A DNA stretch of 64,000 bases from Brugia malayi (lineage: Eukaryota; Nematoda; Chromadorea; Rhabditida; Onchocercidae): the NCBI RefSeq assembly GCF_000002995.4, contig NW_025062479.1, positions 8,981,721 through 9,045,720 of the forward strand. The letters run 5' to 3'. The stretch's first letter is position 1. Each line of letters opens with the position of its first letter. The translations under genes were made by a program, and so were the position numbers. Shown here in pieces: positions 40,701 to 50,981 of the stretch. The notes under the pieces were generated by a model, which worked only from the letters and a program-made list of their open reading frames with translations, was not told where the DNA came from and made no database searches.

Positions 40701-40868
40701 TCAGGAGCAAACCTTTATGTGAAGTTGTAATACAACAAAATAAAGTTCAATTTCAAAGTACTCACCAAAACGACTTTGTACTTCTTTTTCAGCTGTCTCT
40801 AACGGTGGTGGTGGTACTACATTAAACTGTTGCTTATCCGTTGTGTGGAAATTAAGATTGTCGGCCAT
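37717..40868 (-). CDS. SSUH2: SSUH2 / ssu-2 homologue, DnaJ-type cysteine-rich protein
   Basis: Nine exons, 40868-40766, 40636-40476, 40083-39919, 39755-39634, 39251-39179, 39004-38736, 38629-38512, 38300-38196 and 37854-37717, all phase-compatible, give 417 aa. Two clusters of Cys-x-x-Cys-x-Gly-x-Gly type repeats resemble the zinc domain of DnaJ: CHSC at 158-161 continuing with CFHCRGYG and CTCC in exon 4, and CHFCQGRG, CSRCKGHG and CSACGGNG at about 257-285. The C-terminal half carries the SSUH2 pattern of alternating strands and ends RHLLEAIPVAKVYYQLGS then FWIYGVEHYCYVPHYP. Human SSUH2 is linked to tooth development and nematode ssu-2 to suppression of sup-type alleles; the biochemical role is not known. 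An upstream exon (41001 to 40895, ATG 40958, ending in GTGAGT) may give a different N-terminus. The exon 7-8 junction relies on a weak acceptor (TCTGAG). Confidence 0.88.
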
Positions 40869-40894
40869 TCAGTGTGCTCCACAAAAGCAACTCA

Positions 40895-41001
40895 CCAAAT
40901 TTTTATTATTCATCGATCCTATTACTTTGGGAAGTGATTCTACCTCATCCATGACCATTTTATATCCTCCAACCGAAACTATTTGATTTTTTTCTCTCTT
41001 C
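40895..41001 (-). CDS. Possible alternative first exon of SSUH2
   Basis: On the minus strand a strong acceptor (TTGTTCCAG, AG at 41003-41002) precedes an open stretch with ATG at 40958 encoding MVMDEVESLPKVIGSMNNKN, followed by a consensus donor GTGAGT. Joined to an acceptor inside the annotated first exon (GATAAG before CAACAG) it would keep frame with SSUH2, but the intron would be only about 65 nt. If not spliced, it is a short upstream ORF ahead of ATG 40868. Confidence 0.4.
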
Positions 41002-41230
41002 CTGGAACAACATTGATAATTCATCGTATATGCAACTGCAATTACACTATGGGTATCTTTAATTTGTTATTAATGATACGATACTATGCAATATCTTTTT
41101 TCAAGTTGGACACTTGAAAAACAGCATTTTGAAAGATCACTGCAATCAATAAAACACAACACAAGCAGCTGCTCATATAGTAGCAGGATTAAGGTAACTA
41201 TTTGGGTGAAGCAAAAATAGTTTTAAAAAA

Positions 41231-41836
41231 ATGAATATTTTGGAAAAGGAAATTATCGCTGTTCCAAAGATTAAGCCTTCTGTTGGGTGAGTAAAGTACT
41301 GTTATATTGTTGTTGTACAATCTGCTCAGTGGAAGAAAATTAATTTAAAAATTAAAATAACTAGTAACAGAAGAGAAAAGGTATAATGTAAAACAAATTG
41401 TACAGTGTATGAAAAAATTTTTTAAATAATTGATGAAGAATGATGATTGATGTCAAGATGTAATAAATCGAGAACTAACAGTGGTCGATATTATATTTTA
41501 TGTCAAAATTCAATTACACTCAAACTAATATATCCAATAATTCGATTTTAAATTTAGCTTAAAATAATAGAATAAGATTCAAAGTTTTTATAATAATAGA
41601 TTCAAAGTTTGTTACGACAATCAGACAGTTTTTTCTCTTTAATAAAAGAAAATTTGATACTGGTATGAATATAATTCATTGTGAACACTGAAATATTATT
41701 TATAAAAAATGATTAATTGTTGCATTTAAAGATAATTTCTTTCAAGCATATTTCAACGACAATTAACTTTTTGTGATCTTACAGATTATTTACTAATGCT
41801 GTACTTCAGGTCTTTAAACCAGAAATTAAAAGTTAA
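41231..41836 (+). CDS. Possible two-exon microprotein gene divergent from SSUH2
   Basis: Exon 1 (41231-41288) starts with an ATG about 15 nt after an acceptor-like CAAAAATAG and encodes MNILEKEIIAVPKIKPSVG, ending in donor GTGAGT at phase 2. A phase-matched acceptor TCTTACAG at 41784 leads to LFTNAVLQVFKPEIKS and a stop at 41836, giving 35 aa. Exon 1 is the more convincing part; the second exon is short enough to be chance, and exon 1 might instead be the start of a longer gene. No family recognised. Confidence 0.28.
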
Positions 41837-43135
41837 TATTACGCTGGTCTAATATAGAAATTAATGTTAAGAACAAATAACTATGCGAGAAAGTTGTTCT
41901 GTATCTGAAGTAACTAAAAGAATTAAAATCGTTTCAAAAATAGAATTTAGGAATTATTACAGCTGTTCCAAATAGTTCCAAATTACTCAAACTAAAATAA
42001 TGAAAAGATAGTCTTATGTATGGTAACAAACTTTTACTAAAGAAGTGCAATATCATCATGACCATAAACAGCAGTGAAGAAAGATTGAATCAGTTACGTA
42101 GTCATTTTCTTCTTGATGTATTATCAGCATACGTTGGAAAATTTTTCGACATTAAGATGAAAAAATTGTAAGACGGATAAGAAGTTTGTTTACACTGTCA
42201 CATAATCATCAGCAACAGCTATTCTAACGATAACAACTGCCAGATTTTCTGTGAAATTAGTGAATGGAATTGAAAGGGAATGCCAGTAAACCAATATTAC
42301 ATTACCCATGTAATCTACTAATTTATTGACAGATTTTATAAAATCAGTAACCTCGCATTCCTAAAATCTTTTGGAGCACAATATTGCAGTTAGTTTGAAA
42401 AATGAGTAGTAATATTTTACCAATCTTTTATAAACAGATATGCTGTCCATTTATAACTACGTTGAAATAAGATTTCATTTACGTTTCGATTAAGTCATAA
42501 CAAAATTAATAAGTTCTGTGAGTCTTCTGAGTAACAGTTGTTACTCACTTTTTTTATTTTATTTTATTGTATTTAGTAAAAATTCATAGTAATTTCAATT
42601 TCCATTCCAATGATTTTGATTATAGAATGCAACACAAAATCTCTCAAAAGAAGTAGTGAAACAATAATAATGATGAATAAAAAATAAATAGAAACTTCTG
42701 TCTTAATTATTTTTCTTCATTTATTGTTTTAGGTCAGTTTCATTTGTTTTAAATACTAGATGGAATGATCAAAATATTTTATTGTATTTTTCGCATAATT
42801 GACATTAACAAAGTTATAATTACATGGAAATACTTTAGTTCAATAAAATACGAAGTCAAGTATTTTTTTTATCCGTCTTTTATGCAAGATTCAATAAATT
42901 GATGCATAAAATAATGAGAAAAAATGCTCCGTGAACTTTGAAGAGTAACTATTTAAACAAACGTAACAACAATATTTTTAAATAAATTCTTTAGCAAGTT
43001 AAAAATATTCAGAAGGATCAATATGGAAGATTGCACGTGAAGAGCAAAAACACTTCGAAGCCTAGAAACGAGAATATTCGTATCAGATTTTATAACATAA
43101 CTATTATTCTTCTCTATTCCTATCTTCTTTTTTCC

Positions 43136-43145
<10 letters not shown>

Positions 43146-43168
<23 letters not shown>
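43146..43168. repeat. (CT)n microsatellite
   Basis: A run of about eleven CT units lies inside a longer pyrimidine-rich stretch (about 43120-43172). Confidence 0.9.
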
Positions 43169-43169
<1 letters not shown>

Positions 43170-43389
43170 CCTATTGAATTAAACAGGATTGCCTTTGAGC
43201 TGTGCAAGAAGCAATGTTGTCATTAATTAAGTGGAATAATATGCTTAAAGTTAACTACACTTAGAATTTGAATGGAAGTTCAAATGTTATTAGTGCATAA
43301 AACTCAAAATTTACTATGTTATGCTATGCTATATATCTATTCTAGGCTATATTCCCATGAAATATAGATTTTCTCTGCAATCAACTTAC

Positions 43390-43542
43390 ACCAAAATTAA
43401 TGACATCATTCGGAGGATATTTAATGATTTCGAGAGGATATAAAGTTTTCCCTGCTGAGCAATAAATTTGAAAGCCATAGTGATGCTCCTTCACTATAGC
43501 ATGTTTCTCAGTGATAGAATCTTCTTTGTTTAAATTATATGC
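43390..43542 (-). CDS. Orphan coding-like exon, minus strand
   Basis: The minus strand is open for about 50 codons from an AG acceptor-like site to a perfect donor GTAAGT at 43389, with a markedly protein-like composition (KEHHYGFQIYCSAGKTLYPL followed by EIIKYPPND). No partner exon was found on either side and no start codon precedes it. It may belong to a gene with distant exons or be a relic of one. Family not recognised. Confidence 0.3.
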
Positions 43543-45016
43543 TGCTTAGCCAAGGTAAAGTGCATCGTCCTGCTAAAAAAGATTCATATCAACAATTTAA
43601 ATCATTTCATTTGATTTTTTTATCATTAAGTTATTTGCAATTTGTCTTAATTATTTCATCATATGAATTTGCTTAATATAAGATAGTAATGATAGCAAAG
43701 AATAGCTTTTGAGGAATTGAATATATAATGAAAGGCAATAAAACAGTTAATTTGTCAACAAATGTGTATGTGTGTCCTTAAAATCTGTTTGATTTTCTTT
43801 TTTCTTTTTTCCGTTTTACCTCTCTTTTTTTTTTAATTCATAAATATGACTATTCGAAAATGTCAACCACTCCTTAGAATATTCAGCTCAAATTCAAAAG
43901 AAAAAAAAATGAATCCGGATAATGGTCTTAGTTGACAAGTAAAATGCATTTTAAACGTGAAGGAATGGTTCGTACACGATAGGAAATATAAGCTTACATA
44001 AAAGTACTTTTGTTGCAAGTGTGCTTTTCATGCAAACGAAATTTAAAAAGGAAAAGGTTTCATAAAAATGAATTTTTGCTGTGTAAGTCATTTAGTATTC
44101 CAAAAGTTGCAGCAAAAAAAGTGAAGACAACAAATAAGCAATGGCTTGGACTATGCAATAAAATTCGATAATTTATTGCATTTCTTATTCGTGTATTAAA
44201 ATAAGCTTAAATTAATTGGAAAAGAAAATAAAGAAATGTTAGGGTGACAAAACCCTACTACGACATAATTACAATTTTTTCTTCACATAAAAAAATTTTA
44301 ATTTAATGAAAATCTCAAACAAACTTTTATTGAAGAACCAATTTATCTATAAAACCACAACAAAAAGAAAAAAAAAAAAACAACTGATATATCTTGAAAA
44401 AGCAAGAGGAAATAGTTTCTATAAAAAAGAAAATAATTTTTTTATACAGAATAAATATATCAGAAACAAAGGAAAACTGCAAATTTTCGATTTCGTTCTT
44501 CAGAAAAGGTAAATCACTTCTCAAATGGCAAAACAATCTACTGATAAGAAAGAATGTAACGATTATGGAAATATAAAAATGAGGTCCTAGATTTTTGATT
44601 TCTGATTTTCCGGATATTTGCACAACTGGCATAATTTTAAGTAACCATGACGAGAATGCATGTGAGCTGTTTGAAGTATGCTTTTGTTGAATGAGTATGG
44701 AATAAGGTTAGGCAGTAACTGGATAAAGTTGATGGAATAACGGATTGGCACTGCTTGTCTATGCCTATATTGTTAGGTATGAAACTGAAGCCTTATATAC
44801 TAAGCTTTAAGCTTCTAGAAAATGACTGATAAGATTTGCTACATTTTCAAAACTTTTCAAACAGCGAGTGAAATCAATAGTACTTTACGATCGAACTAAT
44901 ATGCTCAAATAATTACAAAAAAATTCCTTTTTTTTCAAGGAAAACTTCAGCTTTTTCTCTTTTAATTTACAGTTTACATTTTGGAAAGTAGACTGATTTT
45001 TTTTCTTTTTAATAAT

Positions 45017-45127
45017 GGTAGTTGGCCGCAATATGATTTAGAATGGGTGGATAGAGTAAAAGCGAGGCTATTAAATGCTTCGATCGATATGTTGAATAAC
45101 GGAATGGCTATTGGTACCAGTAAATAA
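45017..45127 (+). CDS. Orphan terminal-exon-like ORF
   Basis: After a T-rich tract, 36 codons read GSWPQYDLEWVDRVKARLLN and on to NNGMAIGTSK with a TAA stop at 45127, followed by AATAATAA. The composition is protein-like against an AT-rich background. No acceptor sits exactly at the start of the convincing part. Unassigned; possible relic. Confidence 0.25.
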   Translation, partial: GSWPQYDLEWVDRVKARLLNASIDMLNNGMAIGTSK

Positions 45128-46054
45128 TAATTTTGCACAATTTTCCTTGGTGGAGAAGAAATGGTATTATTCAGATGGGAAGAAAGAAAGGGAGAGAGCG
45201 AAAGAATATCATAAGTAAAATTAAGATAAGAATTAAGGCGCCAGGTTATTAAAGATTGGGTTTGAGACTAACCGCTAAAAAAAAGAAAACACCCGACAAG
45301 AAAAATCTATATTCTGAGAAGAAATTAAATGTTCTTCCACTTTCTTTGAAATAAGAATGGCGATTTCCGGAATAAGGATATCCAATGAAGGAACCAAGAA
45401 CAAAAAATTGTTCAATTAGACCTTGTTTATCAATAAAACTAAAATTGGGAGATGGTTTAGTGCTGGGTTAGTATATTTGGCTGTGAAATTAGATAGACCT
45501 GAAATCAGACTAAAATGAAAAGCTTAAACTATCATTGACGAGTCGCTCTTGCAGCTGTCCATCGAAGACAATCCTTTTCTCTAATTCTTTCTTGCTTTAT
45601 TATGCTCTTTTCTCAATTTCCTCACATTTACACCCAGTTGTAAACAATCCAAATGATGGCATCATAAGTCATAAATGAGATATAGAGTCAAGCCTAACAC
45701 CATTACATGGGATCTATTTTCTACTGCCTTTAAACTCAGCGAGTACAGCGTAAGATAGCAGGTTTAAGAAGTTTCTTATTGATAAGCTTATCAGTTGATT
45801 GTTCGGGTTATATGAAGTAAAAAGTGGAAAAGGTAATCAAATGAATCAACTGATTTAACAGTAATGATTTTGTTCCAATAAAAATTATGCATCAACTAAG
45901 CCATCCATTCGTATGACATAACAGTTCATTTGTAGAACACTCAAATGTATTTCAGTTGGCGTAAATAACACATACGTGTAACTAATCACTGGCAAGTTTT
46001 CCTCGCTTATCAAACAAATCAGCAAATGAAATGAAAAGGTGCTATTAGTTGTAT

Positions 46055-49000
46055 TTAACAAATGTCAGTTTGCATCTGTGCAAACCGATAAAGAGTGGCT
46101 CGATGATGTTCGAAATCGCAATCATCCACAACCTCCACAATGTCACTTATCATCCGAATACTTTTTTCGATTTCTTCTCGATTCCATGCTATTTCCAGTG
46201 TTATCAGTCTACCTGGATTCTTTCATATTTCAAATTCTGGATTTTAGCAAAAAATTCTAAAGTGACTGTAATTAATGTCTAAATAGTATCGGGAAATGTT
46301 TGTAGTAAAAGTTCAATTCAATTTGCCAAGATGAAAACTGAATAGTGGAAAATTTACGATTTTCTGAAAATTTTGAAAGGTTACGCTTTTGTTTATTTGG
46401 CAATAACTTATTGAATTTATTACCAAAATAATTATTTCAGTTGATGGTCTGCTTATTTCGTATGTTTGTTTTCTTATTCATCTGAAAGTGAATAATTTAC
46501 CTGATAATTTGGCGTACTTCTTGCACATAAACGAAGGTTCAAGTTCTTTTTTTCGGATTGTCATATCTCTAGTTGTGATAAGCTCTGCACCTTGCGCTAA
46601 TATCTCTTTCAGAAATTTCAATATGCGACCATTAAATGAAGTTAAAGTTTCACCATCGCGCTCCATACATAAGATGAGAATTTTCTATAATACCAGGAAA
46701 TCAATGGAAGTCTTGAAAATTTTCAAAATTTTCTTCAGAATATTTTATTACGACTACCGAAGAAGGTCAATTTGTCTGACCTTGCCAGTGATTTTGTTCG
46801 GGACAGCATACAAGGGAAGAAATGATAATTCGGGGAAGAATGTAATATTTTTGACATTTCTAATCATATCCATTTTCTTAATGTTATCGTATTCCTGCAA
46901 TAAATATAAAATAGTAGTAAAATGACAGATTCGTTGTTTTAAGAAGTATGAGTATGAGTCAGTATGGGAAACTTGTCAAAAATTTTTTTTGAAGATTTGT
47001 GAATATCTGAAAATCAATCAGCTAACGGAAAGTTTCAGATGAGAATCGGATTTACATTCTTTTAATGTCATCAAATTCAAAGCAGACAAAGGAAACAAAG
47101 GACTGTACTTGACCCACTGAACAATTTCGTGGTTCTCATTTTGGAACGACTAGGACAAAGAATAACTGCTGAACAGAATGTATTTCATATGTAAGTAAAG
47201 AAATACAGAATTAGCTGAGAACTTACTGTAATACAAATTTCAAAATTAGGAACATCATCTGGTGTGAAATCGTGTACATTATTCCAATTGTTAATGAACG
47301 GGCTTAGTGATGCTTTCATCATATGCTCTGAAAGTATAGAACCATTTATTTTGTACTTATTAAAATTTAAACTGGTTCTACTTGTGAACGTTTATCATGA
47401 TTATCTCCCAGATTTATAATTTCCTGATTTGGCAAATTTAAATTTTATACTACACTGAAAAAAAGTGCTTCAAAAACAGAAAAAATGAAAAATGAACCTT
47501 CAACTTTGTCATAAGAAAGAGTAAGTGATCGGAATCTCATCAATTTACTTGATTCGATAATTGGTTTTGTTGTACAGAATAGGAATACATCAATATTAAT
47601 GCAATCTCGACTTCGGAATTGCTGAGAAATGGTAAACACCGTAATATTTTTGCAATCTCGAATGAACACGCTAAAATTCTTGAACTGTAGAAAAACGTAG
47701 TAAAATATAGAGACTAAAGAGATTTCACATCTGTTCTTATAATGAAACGTATGGATTTACATGATGTTGTGAGTGACAAGCCTACACCTGTACGTTTAGA
47801 AAGTTTTTTATTTCCAGTATGTGTTGAATACCGTATGCATTCTCTTAGAAAATAATCAGGAATATTTGAAATATTTTCTAAATGAATTAATGAAAAGGTA
47901 TTATATGAGGAAATGGCTAAGATATTACTTAACCTTCCTCTACAAGGACCAGTAACAATGAGGCATTCCTCGCAATCGTCAACATTCACTGTGGCCAAGT
48001 AATCAAGGAGCAGTATGCAACATTCCTGAAATGATTTCCTGTTATTCGATTCTATCAAACTTTTCTTTCTTTCAAAATAACTTTATTTTTATTATCATTA
48101 TTCCTTTTATTGTCATTATCACCTAATTAGATTTTAATATGTAAAAATTGACTTTGCATTTTTCCACGGTAAATTGCTCGCCGGTAATATGGCCATCTGA
48201 TTTAATAGCAATTTCACCATAAAGATTGACGAAACAATATTCCGCTGGATTGGGTTTTTCTTTATCCCTAAACTTTTCATTTTGATGGAATATTTAGCTT
48301 TTATATTTTGAAAATATATAAATTCTTTACAAAAAAAAAAAAAAAAACTACTGAAAAGAACCTATTTATACATAAATGAAAACAATCCTTCGGCAGTACA
48401 ATGTCGACTAACAGATGCTAATTTAATTGATATCATAGTATAAAGTATTGAAATGTATGAATTGAAGTTTATAACAAAAACGTTACAGTATATATTAAAG
48501 CAAAATCATAGTTTTTAAGGATGTTGAAGAATTTATTAAATTTTTTCAGTGAAGGAATATTTAGGACTTGTGAACTTTGAAAGATTCTTCATTAAAATCA
48601 TATGAGATATGAGATGAAACTCTGGATTTAATTTATCAGTTGAGCTGTAGAATTTCTTACTCATATTTAACAATATTGATAAAAAACAGAAAAAAAAATG
48701 CATTAAAAACTCGTACTGAATAACTACTAACTAATCAAAGACTTTAATTTGCAAACTGAAATTATATTTGTTGAAATTAAGTGAAGCAAGCCGTTATTTA
48801 ATAAACAAATGAGAACATATGGATAGCGAGAAAAAAAAAGCTCCCCCATCTTAACTATCAACAATTTTATCATTTGAACACCAACGCAATGATCTTTTAT
48901 TTAATGTAATCCATTTAATTTCTTTAAATTCATTTGGAAAAATTAAACTTTCGTTTACTTCCTTCCTTATAAACATAGGTTTTCAGACTTTTAATATAAT

Positions 49001-50957
49001 CCAGCTTCTCAATTCATTAAACTGAACAATAATAATAGTGTATAGACTTGGCATGGCGTCTTAAATATATTGAATAGTGGATTACCTTAAATGTAAAAAA
49101 TTTGGTGCAACAAAAAGAGAAAGAAAAAAATGCTAGTCGTACTTTGAAACATGCATTAAAATTATTGAGGCCTAAATTAGAATGCTTGCGGTATCATATT
49201 TATAAACACGACAATGTACCATGCACAATTGTGTTATGTCGTGACAATCTAATTACTATCTCTATCGGTTTCTTTTATTTACCGCTATTATCACATGGTG
49301 AACAACCATGGATTTTTTTTTCTGTTTGCTTCTTAAATTCAGAGATTGGAAGAAAAATGTGACAAACTCTAAATGGGAAGTACGATGACGATAGTGAAGA
49401 TTTTATTCTGCTTAATGGTGACATAGTTACAACTGGGATAAACATGAAGATCTTTTGATCCTCTAAGATGCTATAGTATCATCTTAGAGCACTGCTAATT
49501 GATCATTTTCTTCATTTCTCTCTTCCACAATCATGACCATATTTTTAACCATACTCAATTTGCAAGCTATCATTTCGATCAATAATGATCGAACAGTGCG
49601 CTAGTAATTAACAATAAAACGGAATACCAGGAATATTTTCCGCAATCGCTATTCCTGATGTGGTATTGCTCTTCGCGCTTTGAACGTTTACTAATTGAGC
49701 AGCACGAACGTAACATCAGAAATGGCCAGTTAAGAAATGTAGGAGATGTTTCAGCAATAAAATTATTCGCTAAACTTTGGGAATATATTTGATGTCTGGT
49801 AAAATTTATTAATGTATGATGTAATCCGCAAATTAATAAGAATGAATTGCTGACGATACTGGCTACATTGTTTGTCACGAAGTCCAGAATCATAGAGCTA
49901 CTTGAGGGGGAAAAGAAAAGCAGATGGTGTCAATTCGTAATTCGTTACCATGGTAATTATTCTGATGCTGTTCACCATTATATGCTTGTTTGTCAATTAA
50001 GGATAATACAATAAATTTTCTTTTCCAATTTACAGATTTTCAGCAAATTTTTATGTAAATTGATGATTAAAGATCAATCATTTGTATGCAAATTAATCCA
50101 AAGGGACATCCGAGCACCGTTACCCACTGATACATGAGTTTTGGAAGTATGCATGAAAATTCGACGGAATGGAAAAGAAAAGTACGTCCTTAATTCTCCA
50201 GATAAAAAATCAGACGATAGAGACGAAGCAAAAGTCATCAAAACCTATCACAACATTTTCCGCGAACGACTCCGAATCCCGCTCATTATCTTTAATAATT
50301 AAATTATATTGTTGTCATTTTCTTTTACTTCACGATTTGGATTCCGCTACCTTTTTTATGGACAATCCATGAAATCCACACAATGAATACCCTGAATGTG
50401 TCAATAGGTATTTTTCATTGACAACATAAAGACACCTTCCTAGATTTCAAAATGAACCGATTGTTATGAAAAGGAACCGAAATTACGGTAATAAACTACT
50501 GCTATAAATAAAAGTATGGGCCAGATTGATTTAAAGATAACCAACGAATTATTCTCAATATCTATAAGACCGTGCAAAAAAATACTAAAGGAAACAAAAG
50601 AATTACAATACTGTAACATAAGAATTTTTAATTTGATATAATCTAAGATTTTGGCTGCATTCCAAAAACAAAACTATCACTGACATAATAATATTGTAAA
50701 CATCCTCTTAGCTTGGATTTTTTGACCACAATTAATTCACTTAAAGGTCATCAAATCTAACTAAAAAAAAAGAGAGAGAAATCAAAAATGCAATCACTAT
50801 GTTCACATTGGTATAACTGCCAATGGTATGTTAAAGTACGACGGAACGACTTTTTACCGTTCAAATTAGATTTATACCATGCATAAACGAAAAACTTTTT
50901 ATATATAAAAGAAGCCAAATCACGACGTGCAACACAAGTTTTCCTACTAACAGACAT
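46055..50957 (-). CDS. RP2: RP2/XRP2 homologue (TBCC-domain GTPase-activating protein for ARL GTPases)
   Basis: Eight exons, 50957-50878, 48267-48153, 48025-47934, 47670-47498, 47327-47227, 46894-46781, 46684-46501 and 46212-46055, all phase-consistent, give 338 aa (human about 350). The TBCC/C-CAP beta-helix covers about residues 27-155, with EKCK/DCEEC/VTGPCRGS repeats, ISQQFRSRDC (Arg115 at the place of the GAP arginine finger, human Arg118), IDVFLFCTTKPIIESS and INNWNNVHDFTP. The second half matches the NDPK-like domain (ILILCMERDGET... then LITLEIAW). RP2 stimulates GTP hydrolysis by ARL3 and supports delivery of lipidated proteins to cilia. Unlike human RP2, the N-terminus is MSVSRKTC, without the Met-Gly-Cys dual acylation signal. 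Intron 1 is 2.6 kb. It starts 24 nt after the PLCXD stop codon, with an acceptor (ATGTAG) 5 nt before the ATG. Confidence 0.92.
48268..50877 (-). other. First intron of RP2 (2.6 kb)
   Basis: Donor GTATAA, acceptor AAGTTTAG. It is much larger than the other RP2 introns. Inside lie a minus-strand 104-codon ORF (49579-49893, listed separately) and a plus-strand 86-codon frame (49102-49362) of unclear status. The donor at PLCXD and the acceptor at RP2 exon 2 flank it as well. Confidence 0.75.
49579..49893 (-). CDS. Possible nested ORF in RP2 intron 1, 104 aa
   Basis: ATG to TGA, 104 codons, with a protein-like composition: an N-terminal hydrophobic part (IVSNSFLLICGLHHTLINF), a middle with SPTFLNWPFLMLRSCCS and SKRSKREE, and a hydrophobic C-terminus (WYSVLLLITSALF) that resembles a membrane or GPI tail. 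No family recognised. The same strand as its host makes a separate promoter necessary; it could be a cassette exon relic or chance. Confidence 0.22.
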   Translation of the reverse strand: MILDFVTNNVASIVSNSFLLICGLHHTLINFTRHQIYSQSLANNFIAETSPTFLNWPFLMLRSCCSISKRSKREEQYHIRNSDCGKYSWYSVLLLITSALFDHY

Positions 50958-50962
50958 ATTTT

Positions 50963-50964
50963 CT
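50963..50964 (-). promoter_or_regulatory. Candidate trans-splice acceptor of RP2 within the PLCXD-RP2 gap
   Basis: ATCTTTATGTAG ends at 50963, leaving five nt to the RP2 ATG. With only 24 nt between the PLCXD stop and this ATG, RP2 mRNA would probably be released by trans-splicing here. Confidence 0.5.
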
Positions 50965-50981
50965 ACATAAAGATATCTTCC

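Larger units (their letters stand above)
41010..46050. other. Gene-poor region with isolated coding-like exons
   Basis: About 5 kb of AT-rich DNA between the SSUH2 and RP2 genes. Coding-like islands at 41231-41836 (plus), 43390-43542 (minus) and 45017-45127 (plus) are listed separately. A (CT)n run lies near 43146-43168. The Arg-Glu repeat frame at 42953-43207 is an artefact of that run. I see no further supported gene. Confidence 0.5.

Noticed and set aside
42953..43207. Minus-strand ORF with Arg-Glu repeat
   Set aside because: Artefact of the (CT)n run at 43146-43168; the rest has no protein-like composition.
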